Shown here: piece after piece, positions 16,819-26,756 of the stretch | Layout of the letters: every line of letters begins with the position of its first letter | How positions within the stretch are numbered: position 1 is the stretch's first letter | From: Calidifontimicrobium sp964618555 | GTDB taxonomy: Bacteria > Pseudomonadota > Gammaproteobacteria > Burkholderiales > Burkholderiaceae_C | NCBI GenBank assembly: GCA_964618555.1 | Contig: CAZUBF010000013.1 | Location: 1-41,136 of the forward strand | Length of the DNA: 41,136 bases | Direction: 5' to 3' | Translations under genes and position numbers: made by a program | The notes under the pieces: model-generated | Database searches by the model: none | What the model was told of the DNA's origin: nothing | Seen by the model: only the letters and a program-made list of their open reading frames with translations

Positions 16819-17232
16819 ATGAAGGCCACCCTGCAACCCGGCGTCGCCTCGAGCGTGAGCTTCGAGGTCGACCGCGAGCGCACCATCGACTTCATGGGCG
16901 AGGCCGCGCGCGTGTACGCCACGCCGATGCTGGTGCGCGACATCGAGGTCGCTTGCCGCAACCTGCTGCTGCAGCACCTCGACCCCGGCGAGGACTCGGT
17001 GGGCACGCGCGTCGAGATCGACCACGTCGGCGCGACGCTGCTGGGCATGCGCGTCGATCTGACGGTGCGCGTGGCCGCGGTCGACGGCCGCGCGGTGCAG
17101 TTCGAGGTCGAGGGCCGCGACGCGGTCGAGCCGATCGTGCGCGGCCGGCACGCGCGCTTCGTCGTCGACGTGGCGAAGACGGCGCAGCGCCTCGCCGCGA
17201 AGGCGCAGAAGGCGAAGACGCTGGCCGACTGA
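16819..17232 (+). CDS. FlK-type hotdog thioesterase
   Basis: 137 residues, first gene of the large operon, start ATG 16819 after CCAGGAGACGACG. The hotdog fold is recognisable, and Thr35, Glu43 and His69 have spacings of 8 and 26, as in the catalytic triad of fluoroacetyl-CoA thioesterase FlK (T42, E50, H76). It should therefore cleave an acyl-CoA. Likely substrates, from context, are phenylacetyl-CoA, the alpha-oxidised phenylglyoxylyl-CoA made by PadBCD, or 4-hydroxybenzoyl-CoA. It could help release CoA in the phenylacetyl-CoA oxidation step, or recycle CoA from stalled intermediates. The role is inferred; the fold and triad are seen. Twenty-seven bases separate it from padB. Confidence 0.8.
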   Translation: MKATLQPGVASSVSFEVDRERTIDFMGEAARVYATPMLVRDIEVACRNLLLQHLDPGEDSVGTRVEIDHVGATLLGMRVDLTVRVAAVDGRAVQFEVEGRDAVEPIVRGRHARFVVDVAKTAQRLAAKAQKAKTLAD

Positions 17233-17259
17233 GACGCGACGAACCACGCGAGGCCCGGG

Positions 17260-19995
17260 ATGACCGCTGCCATGCCGACGGCCACGCGCCGCGTGCCGAC
17301 GTACTGCTACCAGTGCGTCGCCGGGCCCGACCTGCTGACCGTCAAGGTCGAGGACGGCGTGGCCACCGAGGTCGAGCCGAACTTCTGCGCCGCCGCGGTG
17401 CATCCGGGCGGCGGCAAGGTCTGCGTCAAGGCCTTCGGGCTGATCCAGAAGACCTACAACCCGCACCGGGTGCTCGCGCCAATGAAGCGCACGAACCCGA
17501 AGAAGGGCCGCGACGAGGATCCCGGCTTCGTCGAGATCTCGTGGGAGGAGGCGCTGTCGACGATCGCCGCGCGCCTGAACGCGATCCGCGACGAGGGGCT
17601 GCTCGACGCGTCGGGCTACCCGCGCGTGGCCGCCAGCTTCGGCGGCGGCGGCACGCCGCAGATGTACATGGGCAGCTTCCCGGCGTTCCTCGCCGCGTGG
17701 GGCCCGGTGGACTTCGGGCTCGGGTCGGGACAGGGCGTCAAGTGCTACCACAGCGAGCACCTGTACGGCGAGTTCTGGCACCGCGCCTTCATCGTCGCCG
17801 CGGACACGCCGCTGTGCAACTACCTGATCTCGTGCGGCTCGAACATCGAGGCCTCGGGCGGCGTGGTCGGCATCTGGCGCCACGCCAAGGCGCGCGTGCG
17901 CGGCATGAAGCGCGTGCAGGTCGAGCCGCACCTGTCGGTCACCGGGGCCTGCTCGGCCGAGTGGGTGCCGATCAAGCCGAAGACCGACCCCGCGTTCCTC
18001 TACGCGCTGATCCACGTGATGCTGCACGAGGCGCCGCGCGAGCGGCTCGACCTCGCGTTCCTCAAGCGCTGGAGCGGCTCGCCGTACCTGGTGGGCGCGC
18101 ACGGCTACTACCTGCGCGATGCCGCCACGCGCAAGCCGCTGGTGTGGGACGCGCGCACGCAGCGCGCGGTGCCGCACGACGCGCCCGACGTCGACGAGGC
18201 GCTGGAAGGCGAGTACGAGGTCGACGCGGTCGAGGTCGGCGCCGACGACGAGGTGCTCGCCGAGGGGCGCCTGGCCGGGCGCACCGCGTTCACGCTGCTC
18301 GTCGATCACATGCGCCCGTACGGCCCCGACTGGGCGGCCGGCGTGTGCGACGTGCCGGCCGCGCAGATCCGCCGCATCGCCCACGAGTACCTCGACCACG
18401 CCTGCGTCGGACAGACGATCGAGATCGACGGCGTGACGATGCCGTACCGGCCGGTGGCGGTGTCGCTGGGCAAGACGGTGAACAACGGCTGGGGCGGCTA
18501 CGAGTGCTGCTGGGCGCGCACGCTGCTGGCGGTGCTGGTCGGCGCGCTCGAGGTGCCCGGCGGCACGATCGGCACCACGGTGCGGCTGGCGCGGCCGATG
18601 TCGCACCGCCACGACAGCGTCACGGTGCGCCCGGGCGTCGACGGCTTCATGCACTACGCGCTGAACACGACGCGCAAGGGGCAGTGGTCGCCGAAGCCGA
18701 ACATCCGCAACGCCTACCGCACGATGGTGCCGCTGGCCTCCGACGGGCCGTGGAGCCAGGCGTTGGGGCCGACGCACTTCTCGTGGATGTTCCTCGACGA
18801 CACCCCCGAGGGCCTGCCGCGCGTGACGCCGCCCGACGTCTGGTTCGTCTACCGCACCAACCCGGCGATCTCGTTCTGGGACACGCCGGCGATCGGCGAG
18901 AAGATGGCGCGTTTCCCGTTCGTCGTCGCCTTCGCCTACACGCGCGACGAGACCAACCACTTCGCCGACATCCTGCTGCCCGACGCGACCGACCTCGAGA
19001 GCCTGCAGCTCATCCGCATCGGCGGCACCAAGTACGTCGAGCAGTTCTGGCAGCACGAGGGCTTCGCGCTGCGCCAGCCGGCGGTGGCCGTGCGCGGGCA
19101 GGCGCGCGACTTCACCGACGTCGCCGCCGAGCTCGCCGAGCGCACCGGGCTGACGGCCAAGTACGTCGCCTCGATCAACAAGGGCGGCTGCGGCGTGCCC
19201 CTCAAGCACGAACACGGCGACCACACGCTGCCCACCGAGCAGCCGCCGACGCGCGAACAGGTGTGGGACGCGGTGTGCCGCTCGGCCAGCGCCGAGGTCA
19301 GCGAGGGCCGCGAGGTGCACGGGCTCGACTGGTGGCGCGAGCACGGGATGATGACGCGCCCGTTCTCGCAGGCGCAGTGGTACCTGACGCCGACGCTGCA
19401 GCGCGCCGGGCTGCGCTACGAGCTGCCGTACCAGGAGCGGCTCAAGCGCGTCGGCGAGGAACTCGGCCGCCGGCTGCACGAGCACGGCATGCACTGGTGG
19501 GACGCGCAGCTGAAGGAATACAACGCGCTGCCGCCGTGGAAGGACTTCCCCGCGCTGTGGGAGCAGGCGGTGGCCAAGGTCGGCGGCGACGCCGCGGCGT
19601 ACCCGTTCTGGCTGCTGACCGCGCGCAGCATGCAGTACGCCTGGGGCGGCAACGCCGGCGTGCAGATGATCAAGGAGGTGGCCGACAACGTCGCCGGCCA
19701 CCGCGGCGTCATCGTCAACCCGCAGGCCGCCGCGCGGCTGGGCATCGAGGACGGCGACGAGGTCGAGATCGCGACGCCGAAGCGCAAGGTGCGCGGCCGC
19801 GCGGTGCTGCGCCAGGGCATCCGGCCCGACACGCTGCTGCTGATCGGCCAGTTCGACCACTGGGCCACGCCGCTGGCCAAGGACTTCGGCGTGCCGAGCA
19901 TGAACGCGCTGGCGACGATGGACATGGACCTGACCGACGCGACCGGCTCGGGCGCCGACATCGTGCGCGTGAAGGTGGCGAGGGCCCGCGCATGA
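17260..19995 (+). CDS. padB: PadB-like molybdopterin subunit of phenylacetyl-CoA:acceptor oxidoreductase
   Basis: 911 residues (about 100 kDa) of the DMSO reductase superfamily. It has an N-terminal cysteine motif, a molybdopterin core (ISCGSNIEASGG, QVEPHLSVTG, FRTN-like VYRTNPAISFWD) and a C-terminal dinucleotide-binding barrel with VNPQAAARLGIEDGDEV. The enzyme oxidises phenylacetyl-CoA to phenylglyoxylate, four electrons passing to quinone. Subunits PadC and PadD and a phenylacetate-CoA ligase follow directly, which supports the call; 4-hydroxyphenylacetyl-CoA is an alternative substrate. The N-terminal cysteines are C16-x2-C19-x23-C43-x11-C55: the third Cys of the usual CxxCxxxC is Pro23, and Cys43 may replace it. 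No twin-arginine leader is seen, so the site is probably cytoplasmic. The stop overlaps the padC start. Confidence 0.82.
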   Translation: MTAAMPTATRRVPTYCYQCVAGPDLLTVKVEDGVATEVEPNFCAAAVHPGGGKVCVKAFGLIQKTYNPHRVLAPMKRTNPKKGRDEDPGFVEISWEEALSTIAARLNAIRDEGLLDASGYPRVAASFGGGGTPQMYMGSFPAFLAAWGPVDFGLGSGQGVKCYHSEHLYGEFWHRAFIVAADTPLCNYLISCGSNIEASGGVVGIWRHAKARVRGMKRVQVEPHLSVTGACSAEWVPIKPKTDPAFLYALIHVMLHEAPRERLDLAFLKRWSGSPYLVGAHGYYLRDAATRKPLVWDARTQRAVPHDAPDVDEALEGEYEVDAVEVGADDEVLAEGRLAGRTAFTLLVDHMRPYGPDWAAGVCDVPAAQIRRIAHEYLDHACVGQTIEIDGVTMPYRPVAVSLGKTVNNGWGGYECCWARTLLAVLVGALEVPGGTIGTTVRLARPMSHRHDSVTVRPGVDGFMHYALNTTRKGQWSPKPNIRNAYRTMVPLASDGPWSQALGPTHFSWMFLDDTPEGLPRVTPPDVWFVYRTNPAISFWDTPAIGEKMARFPFVVAFAYTRDETNHFADILLPDATDLESLQLIRIGGTKYVEQFWQHEGFALRQPAVAVRGQARDFTDVAAELAERTGLTAKYVASINKGGCGVPLKHEHGDHTLPTEQPPTREQVWDAVCRSASAEVSEGREVHGLDWWREHGMMTRPFSQAQWYLTPTLQRAGLRYELPYQERLKRVGEELGRRLHEHGMHWWDAQLKEYNALPPWKDFPALWEQAVAKVGGDAAAYPFWLLTARSMQYAWGGNAGVQMIKEVADNVAGHRGVIVNPQAAARLGIEDGDEVEIATPKRKVRGRAVLRQGIRPDTLLLIGQFDHWATPLAKDFGVPSMNALATMDMDLTDATGSGADIVRVKVARARA

Positions 19996-20669
19996 CGAAG
20001 TGGGCCATGGTCGCGGACCTGCGGCGCTGCGTCGGCTGCCAGACCTGCACCGCGGCGTGCAAGCACGCCAACGCGACGCCCCCGGGCGTGCAGTGGCGCC
20101 GCGTGCTCGACATGGAGTTCGGCGAGTACCCGAACGTGCAGCGCGCCTTCGTGCCGGTGGGCTGCCAGCACTGCGACGAGCCGCCGTGTCTCGACGTGTG
20201 CCCGACGACGGCGACGAAGAAGCGCGCCGACGGCATCGTCACGATCGACTACGACATCTGCATCGGCTGCGCCTATTGCGCCGTCGCCTGCCCGTACCAG
20301 GCGCGCTACAAGACCGAGCGCGCGACGTTCGCCTACGGCCGCGCCAGCGAGCACGAGCAGGCGCGCTTCGACGCCGACCGCCTCGCGGTGGCCACCAAGT
20401 GCACCTTCTGCGTCGACCGCGTCGACGCCGGACTCGCGAAGGGGCAGACCCCGGGCGTCGACCCCGAGGCCACGCCGGCGTGCGCCAACGCCTGCATCGC
20501 CGAGGCGCTGGTGTTCGGCGACGTCGACGACCCGAACAGCAACGTTTCCAAGCTGCTCGCCGAAAACCAGCACTTCCGGCTGCACGAGGAGCTGGGCACC
20601 GGCCCGCGTATGTATTACCTTTGGGACCGTGCCGAAGACGGCGACGCCGTCGAGGAGGTCGCGCGATGA
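19992..20669 (+). CDS. padC: PadC-like [4Fe-4S] electron-transfer subunit
   Basis: 225 residues, ATG overlapping the padB stop (ATGA). It is a DmsB/NrfC-type ferredoxin with four clusters of cysteines: CVGCQTCTAACKH at the N-terminus, CQHCDEPPCLDVCP, CIGCAYCAVACP, and CTFCVDR with a later CANAC. It would carry electrons from the PadB molybdenum site to the membrane subunit PadD and the quinone pool. The size agrees with the ~27 kDa subunit reported for the Thauera enzyme. The last four bases overlap padD, so translation of padBCD is tightly coupled. Confidence 0.88.
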   Translation: MTKWAMVADLRRCVGCQTCTAACKHANATPPGVQWRRVLDMEFGEYPNVQRAFVPVGCQHCDEPPCLDVCPTTATKKRADGIVTIDYDICIGCAYCAVACPYQARYKTERATFAYGRASEHEQARFDADRLAVATKCTFCVDRVDAGLAKGQTPGVDPEATPACANACIAEALVFGDVDDPNSNVSKLLAENQHFRLHEELGTGPRMYYLWDRAEDGDAVEEVAR

Positions 20670-21496
20670 GCTACGGACCGAACCCCTGGCACCAGCAGAA
20701 CTGGGACTGGCGCGCCGCGACCAACTTCATGGCCGGCGGCGCCGGCAGCGGGCTCATCGTCGCCGCGGCGCTGGCGCGCGGCGACGTCTGGCTGTTCGCC
20801 GCCGGGGCGCTGCTGGTGGGCGTCGGGCTGCTCGCGGTGTGGGCCGAGATCGGTCGCCCGCTGCGCGCGCTCAACGTGTTCGTGCATGTGCGCCGCTCGT
20901 GGATGTCGCGCGAGGCCTGGGTCGCGCCGCTGCTGTTCGCCGCGGTCGGTGGGGTGCTGCTGGGCGTCGCCGCCGCCGGGCCGTTGTCGGCGTTGCTCGC
21001 GCTGGCCTTCGTCTACTGCCAGGCGCGCATCCTGCAGGCGGCCAAGGGCATCCCGGCGTGGCGCGAGCCGGCCACCGTGCCGCTCGTGGTGGCCACCGGA
21101 CTCGCCGAAGGCGCCGGGCTGTGGCTGCTGCTGACATCGCCGTTCGCCCCCGCGCCGTCCTGGGCGTGGGCCGCCTTCGCGGCGCTGCTCGCGGCGCGAC
21201 TGGCGCTGTGGAGCGTCTGGCGGCGCCGGGTGCGCGTGGCGCCGCGCGCGCTGGCGGCGATCGACCGCGCGGCGCTGGTGTTCAAGCCGGCGACGTTGCT
21301 GCCGCTGGCCGCCGCGGTGGCCGCGCTCGGCGCGCCGCTGGGCGACGGCGCGGTGCAGGCGCTGCAGGCACTCGCCGGCGTGCTGGCCGCCGCCGGCGGC
21401 GCGTGGTTCAAGTTCACGCTGGTCACGCGCGCCGCGTTCAACCAGGGTTTCCTGCCGCTGCCGCGGCTGCCGGTGCGCGGCGTGCGCCGCACTTAG
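20666..21496 (+). CDS. padD: PadD-like NrfD/DmsC-family membrane anchor subunit
   Basis: 276 residues with about eight hydrophobic helices rich in Ala, Leu and Val and short polar loops, typical of DmsC/NrfD quinone-interacting subunits. It has no haem-binding motif. It should anchor PadBC to the inner membrane and pass electrons to ubiquinone. Its start overlaps padC, and ten bases separate it from the CoA ligase gene, whose ribosome site (TTAGGAGCGATGCG) spans its stop. Function is inferred from family and position in the padBCD set. Confidence 0.85.
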   Translation: MSYGPNPWHQQNWDWRAATNFMAGGAGSGLIVAAALARGDVWLFAAGALLVGVGLLAVWAEIGRPLRALNVFVHVRRSWMSREAWVAPLLFAAVGGVLLGVAAAGPLSALLALAFVYCQARILQAAKGIPAWREPATVPLVVATGLAEGAGLWLLLTSPFAPAPSWAWAAFAALLAARLALWSVWRRRVRVAPRALAAIDRAALVFKPATLLPLAAAVAALGAPLGDGAVQALQALAGVLAAAGGAWFKFTLVTRAAFNQGFLPLPRLPVRGVRRT

Positions 21497-21506
21497 GAGC
21501 GATGCG

Positions 21507-22847
21507 ATGGGAGCGACCGCCGAGGCCAGGCACTTCGCCGCCGACACCGCGGTCGGGCTGCACCCGACGATGGAGACGATGTCGCGCGACGCGCTCGAGG
21601 CACTGCAGCTCGAGCGGCTGCGCGACGTGCTGCGCAACCTCTGGGACCACGTGCCGTGGCAGCGCGCGCGGCTCGACGCCGCCGGGCTGCACCCCGACGC
21701 ACTGCGCCATCTCGACGACCTGCGCCGCGCGCCGTTCATGGTCAAGACCGACCTGCGCGACCACTACCCGTTCGGGCTGTTCGCGCGCCCGCTGGCGTCG
21801 CTGGCGCGGCTGCACGCGTCGTCGGGCACCACCGGCAAGCCGACCGTGGTCGGCTACACGTCCGGCGACCTCGGCCGCTGGGCCGACCTGATGGCGCGCT
21901 CGCTGCACTGCGCCGGCGTGCGCCCGGGCGACTTGGTGCACAACGCCTACGGCTACGGGCTGTTCACGGGCGGGCTCGGTGCGCACGACGGCGCGACGCG
22001 GCTGGGCTGCCCGGTGGTGCCGGTGTCGGGCGGCGGCAGCGAGCGCCAGATCGCGCTGATCATGGACTTCCGCCCGCGCGTGCTGTGCGCCACGCCGTCG
22101 TACGCGCTGGCGCTGGCCGAGGTCGCCGACCAGATGGGCGTCGACCTGCGCGACAGCGGGATGGCGATCGGCATGTTCGGCGCCGAGCCGTGGAGCGCGG
22201 CGATGCGCGAGGAGATCGAGGCGCGCATCGGGCTGCGCGCGGTCGACGTCTACGGGCTGTCCGAGATCATGGGCCCGGGCGTGGCCTGCGAGTGCGAGTG
22301 CCGCAACGGCCTGCACGGCTGGGAGGACCACTTCCTGTTCGAGGTGGTCGACCGCGACACCGGCGAGCCGCTGCCCGACGGCGAAGCGGGCGAGCTGGTG
22401 ATCACGACGCTGACCAAGGAGGCGCTGCCGATGCTGCGCTACCGCACGCGCGACGTCACCCGCGTGACGCGCGAGCGCTGCGACTGCGGCCGCACCCACG
22501 TGCGCATCCTGCGCGTGACCGGGCGCAGCGACGACATGCTGATCATCCGCGGCGTCAACGTCTACCCGTCGCAGATCGAGTCGGTGCTGGTCGGCCGCCC
22601 GGGGCTGGCGCCGCACTACCAGCTGGTCGTCACGCGCCACGGCCACCTGGACCACCTGCGCGTCGAGGTCGAGGCGCAGCCCGGCATCGCCGCCGACCGC
22701 TTCGGCGAGCTCGCCGCCGACGCGATCCACCACGTCAAGTCGCTGATCGGCGTGACCGCCGAGATCGTCGTGCTCGCCCCGGGCAGCGTGCCGCGCTCGC
22801 AGGGCAAGGCGGTGCGCGTGCGCGACCTGCGACCCAAGGAGGCTTGA
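21507..22847 (+). CDS. padJ: Phenylacetate-CoA ligase (PaaK/PadJ type), AMP-forming
   Basis: 446 residues, the family's usual length. The ATP-binding loop is SSGTTGKPTVVGYT (near residue 110), the aromatic/adenylate motif is YGLSEIMGPGVACEC (near 250), and the C-terminal hinge has RSDDMLIIRGVNVYPSQIE (near 345). It activates phenylacetate, or possibly 4-hydroxyphenylacetate, to the CoA thioester that PadBCD oxidises. The cysteine cluster CECECRNG and later CDCG resemble the metal-binding patch seen in some PaaK relatives. It sits between padD and hcrC with gaps of ten and three bases. Confidence 0.88.
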   Translation: MGATAEARHFAADTAVGLHPTMETMSRDALEALQLERLRDVLRNLWDHVPWQRARLDAAGLHPDALRHLDDLRRAPFMVKTDLRDHYPFGLFARPLASLARLHASSGTTGKPTVVGYTSGDLGRWADLMARSLHCAGVRPGDLVHNAYGYGLFTGGLGAHDGATRLGCPVVPVSGGGSERQIALIMDFRPRVLCATPSYALALAEVADQMGVDLRDSGMAIGMFGAEPWSAAMREEIEARIGLRAVDVYGLSEIMGPGVACECECRNGLHGWEDHFLFEVVDRDTGEPLPDGEAGELVITTLTKEALPMLRYRTRDVTRVTRERCDCGRTHVRILRVTGRSDDMLIIRGVNVYPSQIESVLVGRPGLAPHYQLVVTRHGHLDHLRVEVEAQPGIAADRFGELAADAIHHVKSLIGVTAEIVVLAPGSVPRSQGKAVRVRDLRPKEA

Positions 22848-22850
22848 GCC

Positions 22851-23317
<467 letters not shown>

Positions 23318-23321
<4 letters not shown>

Positions 23322-25738
23322 AGTTCGAACATGTCCAGCTGGCGCACGAGCCGGCGCCGCCGACGCACTCGGTCGGCCAGCGCCGCCCGCTCGTCGACGG
23401 CCTCGAGAAGGTCAGCGGGCGCGCGCGCTACACCGCCGACCTGCCGTTCCCCGGCGCGCTGGTCGGGCGCATCGGCCGCAGCCCGGTCGCGCACGGCGTG
23501 ATCCGCCGCATCGACGCGTCGAAGGCGCTGGCGATCCCCGGCGTGCGCGCGGTGATCACCGGCGACGACTTCGCCGCGCCGTACGGCGTGATTCCGATCT
23601 CGCAGAACGAGTGGCCGCTGGCACGCGAGCGGGTGCGCTACCGCGGCGAGCCGCTGTTCGCGGTGGCCGCCGACGACATCGACACCGCCGAGGCGGCGCT
23701 GCGCGCGGTCGAGGTCGACATCGCGCCGCTGCCGGCGTACTTCGACGCCGACGACGCGCGCGCCGACGGCGCGACGCTGCTGCACGACAACAAGCCCGGC
23801 AACATCGAGCGCAGCGTCGAGCAGGACTTCGGCGACCTCGCCGCCGGCTTCGCCGCCGCCGACCTGGTGATGGAGCGCACGTTCGACTGCGCCGAGATCT
23901 CGCACGGCCAGATCGAGCTCAACGCCAGCGTCGCGCAATGGGACCCCGAGCGGGCCCAGCTGACGCTGCACTCGGTGACGCAGGTGCCGTACTACCTGCA
24001 CCTGATGCTGGCGCAGACGCTGGGCCTCGACAGCGCGGCGATCCGCGTCGTCAAGCCGTTCGTCGGCGGCGGCTTCGGCCACCGCGTCGAGCCGCTGAAC
24101 TTCGAGATGATCGCCGGCTGCCTCGCGCGCGCTGCCGGCGGCACGGTCAAGCTCGAGCTCACCCGCGAGGAGGCGTTCCTGACGCACCGCGCGCGGCCGT
24201 CGACGCGCACGCGGCTGAAGATCGGCCTGACGCGCGACGGGCGCATCACCGCGGTCGACGCCGAGGTCGTGCAGCGCGGCGGCGCCTACGGCGGCTACGG
24301 GCTGGTGACCATCCTCTACGCCGGCGCGCTGCTGCACGCGCTGTACGTGCTCGGCGCGGTGCGCTACCGCGGCTGGCGCGTGTACACCAACCTGCCGCCG
24401 TGCGGCGCGATGCGCGGTCACGGGGCGGTCAACGTGCGCTTCGCCTTCGAGGCGCTGCTCGACGAGATGGCCGAGGCGCTCGGGCTGGACCCGTTCGCGC
24501 TGCGGCGCGCCAACCTGATCACGCCGCCGTACCGCACGCTCAACGAGCTGCAGGTCAACTCGTACGGGCTGCCGCAGTGCCTGGAGGCGGTCGAGCGCCG
24601 CAGCGACTGGCGCGAGCGCCGCAGCCGCGCGGCGTCGACTCCGGCCCCGGCCCGCGGGCCGCTGCGCCGCGGCCTGGGCATGGCCTGCTCGCACTACGTG
24701 TCGGGGTCGGCCAAGCCGGTGCACTGGAGCGGCGAACCGCACGCGGTGGTCAACCTGAAGCTCGACTTCGACGGCGGCATCACCATCCTCACCGGCGCCA
24801 GCGACATCGGCCAGGGCTCGTCGACGCTGCTGACGCAGATCGTCGCCGAGGTGCTGCTGCTGCCGATGTCGCGCATCCGCGTCGTCGCCACCGACAGCGT
24901 GCTCACGCCGAAGGACAACGGCTCGTACTCGTCGCGCGTGTCGTTCATGGTCGGCAACGCCGCGCTGCGCGCCGCGCAGGCGCTGAAGGCGGTGCTCGTC
25001 GAAGCCGCGGCCAAGCGCCTGGGCGTGACGCCCGAGCAGGTCGAGTGGGAGGGCGAGTGCTGCCAGGTCAACTGCGGCGAGTCGTCGCTGGACTTCGCGC
25101 AGGTCGTGCAGGCCGCGTTGGTCGACTCGGGCACGCTCACCGTCAAGGGCACCTGGTCGACGCCGCCCGAGACGCAGGGCGGCAAGTTCCGCGGCGCGGC
25201 GGTGGGCTCCAGCGCGGGGTTCTCGTACGCGGCGCAGGTCGCCGAGGTCGAGGTCGACGAGGACACCGGCGCGGTGCGCGTGGTCGGCCTGTGGGTCGCG
25301 CACGACTGCGGCCGCGCGATCAACCCGCTGGCCGTCGAGGGTCAGGTGCAGGGCGCGGTGTGGATGGGGCTGGGGCAGGCGCTGTCGGAGGAGAACCGCT
25401 ACCACGAGGGGCTGCCGCTGGCGCCCAACTTCCTCGACTACCGCATGGTCAACGTGCTCGACACCCCGCCGCTCGACGTGACGCTGGTCGAGAGCATCGA
25501 CCCGCTGGGCCCGTTCGGCGCCAAGGAGGCGAGCGAGGGCGGGCTGCACAGCGTGCCGCCGGCGGTGGCGGCCGCGGTGTACGACGCGGTCGGGGTGCGC
25601 GTGCACGAGCTGCCGATCTCCCCCGACCGGCTGCTCGAGGCGATCCAGCGGCGCCGGCGCGACGAGAAACTGGCCGCCGCACGCGCGGCACGCACCGCCA
25701 CCCAGGCCGCCGACACGGCCACCGCGGCGAGGAGCTGA
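23318..25738 (+). CDS. hcrA: HcrA, molybdenum subunit of 4-hydroxybenzoyl-CoA reductase
   Basis: 806 residues, xanthine oxidase large-subunit family. The N-terminal VDGLEKVSGRARYTADL segment resembles HcrA. Molybdopterin-site motifs are present: VGGGFGHRVEP (near 250), the Gln of DIGQGSSTLLTQI (near 500), and the catalytic Glu region FGAKEASEGG (near 735). It reduces 4-hydroxybenzoyl-CoA to benzoyl-CoA, reverse to the usual direction of this family, using low-potential electrons. I chose ATG 23318, inside the hcrC stop. It is slightly longer than the ~770-residue Thauera protein because of an Ala/Thr-rich C-terminal tail and an Arg-rich insert near 440. hcrB begins four bases after its stop. 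Confidence 0.9.
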
Positions 25739-25742
25739 AACG

Positions 25743-26720
25743 ATGCGACCGATCGAGGACATCCGGCTCGTGCGCCCGGCAACGCTCACCGACGCCGCGC
25801 TGCTGCTGGCCGAGGACGGCTCGCGGCTGGTGGCCGGCGGCACCGACCTGCTGCCCAACATGCGCCGCGGCATCGCCGACCCGGCGGTGCTCATCGACCT
25901 GACCGGCGTGGCCGGCATCGCCGGCATCGAGCCGCACCACGGCCAGTGGCGGCTCGGCGCCGGCGTCACGCTGGCGACGATCGAGCGCCACGCGCAGCTC
26001 GCGCAGGAACTGCCGGCGCTGGTGCAGGCCGCCGGCGCGGTCGCCGGGCCGGCGCACCGCACCGCGGCGACGCTGGCGGGCAACCTGTGCCAGGACACGC
26101 GCTGCGTCTACTACAACCAGAGCGAGTGGTGGCGCCAGTCCAACGGCTGGTGCCTCAAGCTCAAGGGCGACACCTGCCACGTCGCACCCCAGGGCGCGCG
26201 CTGCCACGCCGCGTACCAGGGCGACGTCGCCGCCGCGCTGCTGGCCTACGGCGCCGAGGTCGAGATCGTCGGCACGAAGGCCAGCTACCGCCGCCCGCTC
26301 GCCGAGCTGTACCGCGACGACGGCGCCGCGCACCTGACGCTGGGCGGCCACGAGGTGGTCGCCGCGGTGCACGTGCCCGCTGGCCACCCGCAGCGCGTCA
26401 GCGGCTTCCGCAAGGCGCGCACGCGCAGCGGCATGGACTTCCCGCTGGCCAGCGTGGCCATCGCGCTGCGACTGGAAGGCGGCGTGCTGGCCGAACTGGC
26501 GGTGGGCATCAGCGGCACCAACTCGCACCCGCTGCGGCTCGACGGCACCTACGCGCTGCTCGGCCGCCCGGTCGACGACGCGGCGCTGGCGGCGCTGGGC
26601 AAGCTGGTGGCCAAGCAGGTCTCGCCGATGCGCACGACGATCACCGCGTCGAACCACCGGCGCCTGGTCGCCTCGTCGACCGCGCAGCGGCTGCTGCGCG
26701 AGCTTGCGTCCGCGGCCTGA
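25743..26720 (+). CDS. hcrB: HcrB, FAD/[4Fe-4S] subunit of 4-hydroxybenzoyl-CoA reductase
   Basis: 325 residues. It has the FAD-binding fold of the xanthine oxidase medium subunit (AGGTDLLPNMRRG near 31 and ATLAGNLCQD near 109), plus an inserted loop with Cys121, Cys137, Cys145 and Cys154. The spacings of 16, 8 and 9 are the same as those of the extra [4Fe-4S] cluster in Thauera aromatica HcrB (C122, C138, C146, C155), a feature specific to 4-hydroxybenzoyl-CoA reductases. This is the strongest evidence that the three genes encode that enzyme and not an aerobic oxidase. The cluster lets electrons enter from a ferredoxin, which fits the bifurcating-type flavoprotein encoded next. Confidence 0.93.
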   Translation: MRPIEDIRLVRPATLTDAALLLAEDGSRLVAGGTDLLPNMRRGIADPAVLIDLTGVAGIAGIEPHHGQWRLGAGVTLATIERHAQLAQELPALVQAAGAVAGPAHRTAATLAGNLCQDTRCVYYNQSEWWRQSNGWCLKLKGDTCHVAPQGARCHAAYQGDVAAALLAYGAEVEIVGTKASYRRPLAELYRDDGAAHLTLGGHEVVAAVHVPAGHPQRVSGFRKARTRSGMDFPLASVAIALRLEGGVLAELAVGISGTNSHPLRLDGTYALLGRPVDDAALAALGKLVAKQVSPMRTTITASNHRRLVASSTAQRLLRELASAA

Positions 26721-26756
26721 GCGCGCACGCTTCACGCCCCGAAGGAGGCCCGCCCC

